From contig NZ_JAJIRN010000003.1 of the NCBI RefSeq assembly GCF_025717515.1, positions 372,001 to 436,000 of the forward strand: DNA of 64,000 nucleotides. The letters are read 5' to 3'. Below the pieces are notes generated by a model. The model searched no databases. It was not told the origin of the DNA and was given only the letters and a program-made list of their open reading frames with translations. Below are positions 63,374 through 64,000 of this stretch, one piece after another (positions within the stretch are counted from its first letter, which is position 1; every line of letters begins with the position of its first letter). This DNA is from Roseateles oligotrophus. GTDB lineage: Bacteria; Pseudomonadota; Gammaproteobacteria; Burkholderiales; Burkholderiaceae_C. Position numbers and translations under genes: made by a program.

Positions 63374-64000
63374 ATGCCCGCCATGATGACCCTGCCCACC
63401 TTGTTTGCCGTGATCGCATTTGCCACGGTCACCTCGATCACGCCCGGCCCCAACAATATGATGCTGCTGGCCTCGGGGGTTAACCACGGTTTCAAGAAGA
63501 CGCTGCCGCATATTGCCGGCATCAGCATCGGACTCCTGGTCCTGCTTTTGGCCGCCGGCCTCGGTCTGGGGGCCTTGTTGCAGCAATGGCCGCAGCTTTA
63601 TCTGGGGCTGAAGGTGGTGGGCGTGTCCTATATGGTGTGGCTGGCCTGGAAGCTCTGGCACGCCGAGGCACCGACCGGGCCGGCAGGGAATCCGGCAAGC
63701 TCAGGCCCGGCGAGTTTGATGGGTTTTTGGGGCGCGGCGGCGTTTCAGTGGGTCAACCCGAAGGCCTGGATGATTGCGATCGGCGCGGTGGCGGGCTTCA
63801 CGGCGCCGGATGGCGGCTTGGCGGCGATGCTGGGCTTGGCGCTGATCTGTGCGCTGGTCAATGCACCTTGTGTGGGCCTGTGGGCGTTTGCTGGCGCCAA
63901 GTTGAGCCGCTTCTTGGCTGAGCCTGCGCGCCGCCGCGCCTTCAATGCCGTGATGGCCTTGTCATTGCTGGCCAGTATCTGGCCGATGTTGGGAGCTTGA
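63374..64000 (+). CDS. LysE family exporter
   Basis: This is a 208-residue membrane exporter of the LysE/RhtB family with about six helices. The family motif TSITPGPNNMMLLASGVNHGFKKTLPHIAGISIG is near the start and QWVNPKAWMIAIGAV follows in the second half. It exports amino acids or similar small molecules. The stop codon TGA is the last three bases of the window, so the gene is complete. ATG 63374 or the ATGs at 63383/63386 can start it. It is divergent from the MocR gene. Confidence 0.92.
   Translation: MPAMMTLPTLFAVIAFATVTSITPGPNNMMLLASGVNHGFKKTLPHIAGISIGLLVLLLAAGLGLGALLQQWPQLYLGLKVVGVSYMVWLAWKLWHAEAPTGPAGNPASSGPASLMGFWGAAAFQWVNPKAWMIAIGAVAGFTAPDGGLAAMLGLALICALVNAPCVGLWAFAGAKLSRFLAEPARRRAFNAVMALSLLASIWPMLGA

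Overview
The window looks like chromosomal DNA of a betaproteobacterium of the order Burkholderiales, most likely near the Rubrivivax / Roseateles / Paucibacter group. The reasons are the high GC, a PhaM-type PHA-granule regulator, a DUF3567 protein, the TorF-family gene-glnK-amtB operon, a two-gene methionine synthase with an S-adenosylhomocysteine riboswitch on the second gene, the proteobacterial gshA type, and two PEP-CTERM proteins. The genus is inferred; no rRNA is present. I see no tRNA, rRNA, CRISPR, insertion sequence or prophage, so this is mostly ordinary backbone with a few accessory islands.

Layout. 1-11.3 kb is signalling and envelope: the start of an ECF sigma factor, a degenerate GGDEF protein, a large periplasmic-propeller sensor kinase, a lipoprotein phosphatase of the PafA/NPP type, a hemolysin-III-type membrane protein, a PAS-GGDEF diguanylate cyclase, a YpfJ-type zinc peptidase and two paralogous periplasmic solute-binding proteins. 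11.4-14.3 kb is the most unusual island: a tightly coupled minus-strand operon with a secreted Cys-containing protein, a PqqD-like protein, an HPr-kinase-like protein and a nucleotidyltransferase. Together these resemble the poorly understood HPr-rel-A system. An AT-rich leader with repeated TACACA/TGTGTA hexamers precedes it. 14.7-16.5 kb holds pssA and an unknown protein.

16.7-22 kb is the glycolate oxidase operon (phaM-glcD-glcE-methyltransferase-glcF). 22-25.8 kb is an AAA ATPase / retropepsin / TraB-GumN operon. 25.9-30.9 kb holds conserved small genes, including ProQ and a PEP-CTERM protein. 31-36.2 kb holds the two halves of methionine synthase, separated by a convergent degenerate HD-GYP gene, with a SAH riboswitch before the second half. 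36.3-41.4 kb holds a glycine-zipper protein, comM and the nitrogen-control operon behind a sigma-54 promoter with helically phased NtrC-like half-sites.

41.5-49.2 kb has a response regulator, gshA, and a LysR / TonB-receptor / S9-peptidase locus. 49.3-56.6 kb has kup, a class II amidotransferase, benE and a four-gene overlapping operon (gshB, GNAT, adhC, fghA) joining glutathione synthesis to glutathione-dependent formaldehyde oxidation. 56.7-64 kb has a small Ala/Pro/Lys-rich secreted protein, a second PEP-CTERM protein, uup, a hydratase, a receiver protein with an extra C-terminal domain, and a divergent MocR regulator / LysE exporter pair.

Functional links. Methionine and SAH recycling, glutathione synthesis and formaldehyde detoxification are all represented. 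Many genes in the minus-strand and glutathione operons overlap by 1-4 bases, which indicates translational coupling. The regulatory elements I trust most are the SAH riboswitch, the sigma-54 promoter, and four strong intrinsic terminators.
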